Positions 13,512-14,019 of a stretch of DNA of 14,019 bases are shown here, piece after piece. Positions within the stretch are counted from its first letter, which is position 1. Every line of letters starts with the position of its first letter. The translations under genes were made by a program, and so were the position numbers. This DNA comes from Actinomycetota bacterium (GTDB lineage: Bacteria > Actinomycetota > Actinomycetes > Nanopelagicales > Nanopelagicaceae): contig WLCR01000012.1 of the NCBI GenBank assembly GCA_009705235.1, positions 1 through 14,019 of the forward strand, written 5' to 3'. Below the pieces are notes generated by a model that did not search any database, was not told the DNA's origin, and was given only the letters and a program-made list of their open reading frames with translations.

Positions 13512-14019
13512 ATGAACAAACCATCACTGCACCCCTTTACCTGGTGGCTCTGGGCCATCGGATTAGCTGTAGCCATTGTCCGTTTTGATGGAACCTGGTT
13601 CACCCTGTCATGTGTGGGTGTAGTGACGGTTGTCGTGTACACACTTCGAGATGATGCTCCTTGGGCAAAGAGTTTTGATTGGACCTTAAAACTTTCCGCT
13701 TGGATCTTGGTGGTAAGAACTGTCGTTGGAATCGCCATTGGTGTTCCGATACCTGGCACAGAACTCTTTCGCTTGCCAGTATTTCCCTTACCTTCATGGA
13801 TGCCTGGAATACGAATCGGTGGCGTGGTTACGTGGGAGAGATTGTCAACATCATTGGAAGAGGGCTTGCTCATCTGTTCCATCATCGTGATATTTGGAGC
13901 AGCCGCATCTCTTACTAGCCCACATCGCCTTCTACGTGTTTTGCCTGTTTATATCTACGAGCTGGCTATAGCAGTTGTTATTGCGACATCAGTTCTTCCG
14001 CAACTTGTAAGTTCTGTAA
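13512..14019 (+). CDS. ECF transporter T component (EcfT/CbiQ family), 3' end cut by window edge
   Basis: EcfT is the membrane scaffold that couples two ATPase subunits to a substrate-binding S component in energy-coupling-factor importers. My translation from ATG 13512 gives 169 residues to the window edge: MNKPSLHPFTWWLWAIGLAV, an RDDAPWAKSFDWTLKLSAWI segment, and the diagnostic TSPHRLLRVLPVYIYELAIA stretch, a typical SPHRLLR-LP coupling motif of this CbiQ branch. About four hydrophobic helices are visible; the rest of the gene lies beyond the window. It follows the SCO2322-like gene by 2 bases with only a poor Shine-Dalgarno, so it is probably translated by coupling and controlled by the same riboswitch. 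The likely cargo is cobalamin or a precursor, inferred from the riboswitch. ATPase and S-component genes are expected downstream. Confidence 0.87.
   Translation, partial: MNKPSLHPFTWWLWAIGLAVAIVRFDGTWFTLSCVGVVTVVVYTLRDDAPWAKSFDWTLKLSAWILVVRTVVGIAIGVPIPGTELFRLPVFPLPSWMPGIRIGGVVTWERLSTSLEEGLLICSIIVIFGAAASLTSPHRLLRVLPVYIYELAIAVVIATSVLPQLVSSV

Noticed and set aside
1..14019. Mobile elements, CRISPR arrays, tRNA/rRNA genes, prophage or defence genes
   Set aside because: No transposase or integrase frames, regular direct repeats, cloverleaf structures or phage-like genes were seen. Nearly all sequence is explained by core metabolic and respiratory genes.

Overview
The window reads as a chromosomal segment from a small-genome, moderate-G+C actinobacterium. 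The respiratory gene set is typically actinobacterial: a diheme QcrC, a three-helix Rieske QcrA, a long QcrB, and the actinobacteria-specific oxidase subunit CtaF. The neighbourhood trpD / ctaE-qcrCAB / ctaC / adoK / erpA also matches mycobacterial chromosomes. The G+C content looks clearly lower than in Streptomyces or Mycobacterium, and genes are packed with overlapping starts and stops. A freshwater acI-type (Nanopelagicales) organism is a reasonable inference, but only an inference.

Layout. At the left edge, on the minus strand, lie the 5' part of trpD (tryptophan synthesis) and, just upstream of it, a small receiver-domain protein. Divergent from them is the plus-strand operon ctaE-qcrC-qcrA-qcrB: oxidase subunit III followed by the whole cytochrome bc1 complex. 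It converges tail to tail with a minus-strand operon read as ctaC-ctaD-ctaF-SRPBCC protein-EamA transporter. Together the two operons encode a bcc:aa3 supercomplex that passes electrons from menaquinol through QcrB/QcrA and the membrane-bound diheme QcrC to CuA in CtaC and on to oxygen in CtaD. Upstream of ctaC, also on the minus strand, are adoK (adenosine kinase) and erpA (A-type iron-sulfur carrier). Then come a plus-strand DUF3043 membrane protein, a convergent aldo/keto reductase, and at the right edge a cobalamin riboswitch followed by a secreted SCO2322-like protein and a truncated EcfT gene. This last group is probably a B12-repressed ECF transport operon.

Regulation visible in the sequence. 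Several gene starts (receiver protein, ctaE, ctaC, adoK, DUF3043, aldo/keto reductase) have a -10-like hexamer ending 6-7 bases before the ATG. That is the arrangement of leaderless transcripts, whereas erpA has a strong Shine-Dalgarno. Both convergent gene pairs end in interlocked stop codons sharing a CTAA, with terminator-like hairpins inside coding sequence. No tRNA, rRNA, insertion sequence, CRISPR array or prophage was seen. Most of the window is ordinary core genome. The most interesting parts are the riboswitch operon, the degenerate receiver protein, and a substituted CuA/Mg-site residue in CtaC.
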